Part shown: one piece after another, positions 14,288-16,104 of the stretch
Layout of the letters: each line of letters opens with the position of its first letter
How positions within the stretch are numbered: position 1 is the first letter of the stretch
Source: an uncultured Bacteroidota bacterium
Lineage (GTDB): Bacteria > Bacteroidota > Bacteroidia > Chitinophagales > Chitinophagaceae
DNA: 16,104 nt
Direction of reading: 5' to 3'
Assembly (NCBI GenBank): GCA_903835145.1
Contig: CAILMA010000778.1
Location: 1 to 16,104, forward strand
The notes under the pieces: generated by a model
What the model saw: only the letters and a program-made list of their open reading frames with translations
Database searches by the model: none
What the model was told of the DNA's origin: nothing
Translations under genes and position numbers: made by a program

Positions 14288-15412
14288 ATGCAACTATCTG
14301 AATTGTATGCGCGGGCTATGCGCTTTGAGTTTCTGAGTATTGAAGAAGGTGTGTATTTGTTTAACCACGCTCCACTCGCAGAACTAACCTATGTAGCCAA
14401 CGAACTAAGAAAAATACAAGTACCACACGGCAAGGTGACCTGGATCATTGACAGGAACATGAATACTACAAACGTGTGTGTAGCCAATTGTAAATTTTGC
14501 AACTTCTACCGCGTGCCCGGTCACCCGGAGGCATATGTAACGGACATTGAAACCTATAAGGCTAAAATAGAAGAGACCTTCCGCTATGGTGGCGAACAAC
14601 TATTGTTACAGGGAGGACACCACCCTGGTCTTGGCCTTGCTTATTATACTGACCTCTTCCGTACACTAAAACAACTGTACCCTAACCTTAAACTACATGC
14701 ACTCGGACCGCCAGAAGTGGCTCACATCACCGAACTGGAAAAGAGCACGCATCATGAAGTGTTGAAGGCACTTAAGGAAGCAGGCATGGATAGCTTGCCT
14801 GGTCCGGGAGCTGAAATATTAAACGACAGGGTGAGAAGACTGGTATCGAACGGTAAATGTGGTGCTCAGGAATGGCTCGATGTAATGACCGAGGCACACA
14901 AACTTGGGCTAACGACCAGTGCCACAATGATGTTTGGTCACGTAGAAACGATAGAAGAACGATTTGAACACCTCGTGAAGCTAAGGGAAGTACAAGCTAA
15001 GAAACCAGAAGGAGCCAAGGGATTCATCGCCTTTATTCCTTGGACTTTCCAGGACGTTGATACGTTGCTACAAAAAATTCGGGGCACGAAAAACCTCACT
15101 ACGCCAGAAGAATACATAAGGATGATAGCCTTAAGCCGCATAATGCTACCAAATGTAAAGAATATACAGGCGTCGTGGCTCACAGTAGGCAAACAAGTAG
15201 CTCAGCTTTGCCTAAATGCCGGTGCTAATGATTTCGGGTCTATAATGATTGAAGAGAATGTTGTAAGTGCTGCTGGTGCACCGCACCGTTTTACTGCAAA
15301 AGGCATACAGGAAGCAATAAGAGAAGCCGGTTTTGAACCACAACTCCGGAACCAGCAATACGAATTCAGGAAAATGCCTGAAGTTGTTGAAGAGCAGGTA
15401 ATCACTTATTAA
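14288..15412 (+). CDS. mqnC: Cyclic dehypoxanthinyl futalosine synthase (radical SAM)
   Basis: Radical SAM enzyme of the futalosine menaquinone pathway that cyclises dehypoxanthine futalosine. 374 residues from the ATG at 14288. The [4Fe-4S] motif CVANCKFC places Cys64, Cys68 and Cys71 (CX3CX2C). LLLQGGHHPGL, the segment SLPGPGAEILNDRVRRLVS and TTSATMMFGHVET match MqnC rather than its relative MqnE. The alternative TTG at 14276 would add four residues only and overlaps TTGATTTG (14276-14283), a 7-of-8 match to the -7 box. If that box is used, the transcript would start at or next to the ATG. No other menaquinone genes are in the window. A strong terminator follows 14 nt after the stop codon. 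Confidence 0.95.
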   Translation: MQLSELYARAMRFEFLSIEEGVYLFNHAPLAELTYVANELRKIQVPHGKVTWIIDRNMNTTNVCVANCKFCNFYRVPGHPEAYVTDIETYKAKIEETFRYGGEQLLLQGGHHPGLGLAYYTDLFRTLKQLYPNLKLHALGPPEVAHITELEKSTHHEVLKALKEAGMDSLPGPGAEILNDRVRRLVSNGKCGAQEWLDVMTEAHKLGLTTSATMMFGHVETIEERFEHLVKLREVQAKKPEGAKGFIAFIPWTFQDVDTLLQKIRGTKNLTTPEEYIRMIALSRIMLPNVKNIQASWLTVGKQVAQLCLNAGANDFGSIMIEENVVSAAGAPHRFTAKGIQEAIREAGFEPQLRNQQYEFRKMPEVVEEQVITY

Positions 15413-15426
15413 CTACGTCCATTTTT

Positions 15427-15468
15427 AAAAAAGAAAGAGCGGCTAAAAATAGTCGCTCTTTCTTTTTT
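15427..15468. terminator. Bidirectional Rho-independent terminator
   Basis: The A-rich arm 15427-15441 (AAAAAAGAAAGAGCG) is perfectly complementary to 15454-15468 (CGCTCTTTCTTTTTT), a 15-bp stem that can extend by three inner pairs including one G-U. A-run and T-run at the ends give U-tracts on both strands, so it can stop mqnC (plus) and the secreted-protein gene (minus). Confidence 0.93.
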
Positions 15469-15479
15469 ACATTAAAATA

Positions 15480-15989
15480 TTAATCAGTTTTATCGTCAAC
15501 CCAGCTTTTCAGCTTCCCATCATCTTCAAGTTTGAGCAATTCATCCAGATTTGCATCTTTCTTTTGTCCCCGGTTCTCAGCATATACTTTAAGTACCATC
15601 TTCAATCCGGCATACGCACACTGCTGTTTGTCTGGTTTCGGCTGGTTTTTCAGCGCATAGCGCACCCATCCTGCCTCATAATACAGCATATACTGCCGGC
15701 TCTCACTCATCATACCGTCGATACGTACATTAGACCGAAACTGAACATAACTGCAACCTGACAGCCATTCTCCAAAGAAACGACCACCTCGCTTTACATT
15801 GCCTTCCTCGTCTCCGGGCGCAACTTTTTCAAGCCAGTTTGCGAAACGAATGATGTCTTTGTCGTACTTATGGTAACTATCTTTCGAATCGAAAGCATAG
15901 TTAGCGGGTACTCTAAACCCCTGTGCAAATGTGCTATTCACTAAAAAAAGCCCAACAACAACTGCAGTAGAAAAAGCAAATCTCTTCAT
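15480..15989 (-). CDS. Small secreted protein of unknown function
   Basis: 169 residues from the ATG at 15989, beginning with a clear signal peptide: MKR, a hydrophobic core, and a likely cleavage after TFA at about residue 22. A longer frame reaching 16058 would put 23 extra residues before the signal sequence and is rejected. The mature protein is hydrophilic with aromatic patches (FANWLEKV, FFGEWLSGCSYVQF, YMLYYEAGWVRYAL), two cysteines (79 and 124) that could pair in the periplasm, and a charged C-terminal helix (about 146-165). I do not recognise the family. It is probably periplasmic or outer-surface. It converges on mqnC across the terminator at 15427-15468. Confidence 0.82.
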   Translation of the reverse strand: MKRFAFSTAVVVGLFLVNSTFAQGFRVPANYAFDSKDSYHKYDKDIIRFANWLEKVAPGDEEGNVKRGGRFFGEWLSGCSYVQFRSNVRIDGMMSESRQYMLYYEAGWVRYALKNQPKPDKQQCAYAGLKMVLKVYAENRGQKKDANLDELLKLEDDGKLKSWVDDKTD

Positions 15990-16008
15990 TTGGAATAAAT
16001 AATAGTGT

Positions 16009-16046
16009 GAAACAATAATGGGATGCTTAAAATTAGAAACAATAAT
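16009..16046. repeat. Direct repeat upstream of the secreted-protein gene
   Basis: GAAACAATAAT occurs at 16009-16019 and again at 16036-16046, 27 bp apart start to start, within an imperfect tandem duplication. It lies 20-57 bp upstream of the ATG at 15989, where promoter or operator sequences would be expected. No perfect -7 box was found there. Confidence 0.4.
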
Positions 16047-16104
16047 TGGAAAAATCAACTAAGTGATCCCGACTAAATAAAGTACACCAAATTATTTTGT
16101 AATA

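Overview
The window looks like a chromosomal segment of a Bacteroidota bacterium, most likely Sphingobacteriia/Chitinophagia (Chitinophagaceae-like). The reasons are: several start sites carry the Bacteroidetes sigma-A signature (TTG at -33, TAnnTTTG at -7) with no strong Shine-Dalgarno; menaquinone is made by the futalosine route (mqnC); and the monofunctional proline dehydrogenase, LeuRS and secreted proteins have the usual Bacteroidetes style. Most of the content is housekeeping. No tRNA, rRNA, CRISPR array or complete transposase was seen.

Layout. 1-142 holds a strong hairpin and then the promoter of a TetR-family regulator. 143-1578 is a self-contained TetR/SDR-dehydrogenase cassette with two palindromic operator candidates. 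1685-3885 (minus) carries a small HigA-N-terminus-like protein, a SAM methyltransferase and proline dehydrogenase. The last two are 40 bp apart and may be cotranscribed. 3999-5024 (minus) is the endolytic transglycosylase MltG. 5189-7045 (plus) is a secreted CocE/S15-type hydrolase close to alpha-amino-acid ester hydrolases. 7125-8396 (minus) is a secreted two-lobed aspartyl-protease-like protein. 8658-12899 (minus) contains leuS and, upstream of it, rnhB. 13068-14204 (plus) is an AI-2E/PerM-type membrane protein and 14288-15412 (plus) is mqnC. A 15-bp bidirectional terminator follows, and then a small secreted protein of unknown function on the minus strand.

The standout is leuS. Its reading frame is 1116 codons long because about 550 bp (9822-10371) are inserted, in frame and without stops, in a loop just before the conserved core segment around SSWYFLRY. 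The insert encodes an intact-looking DUF559 (Vsr/PD-(D/E)XK-like) nuclease domain. It is bounded by 36-38-bp inverted repeats, each with its own 9-bp-arm hairpin, and the repeats themselves are translated (SPPAPLHEWRGE at one end, SPLVERGPGGEV at the other). The insert has no ATG codon, so the nuclease appears to be made only as part of the essential synthetase. This looks like a protein-coding mobile element that tolerates in-frame insertion, analogous to Rickettsia palindromic elements but carrying a nuclease. I know of no detailed description of such an element.

Several starts were moved from the longest possible frame to a downstream ATG (proline dehydrogenase, rnhB, mqnC, the last secreted protein), because the longer versions begin at TTG inside promoter-like sequence or ahead of a signal peptide.
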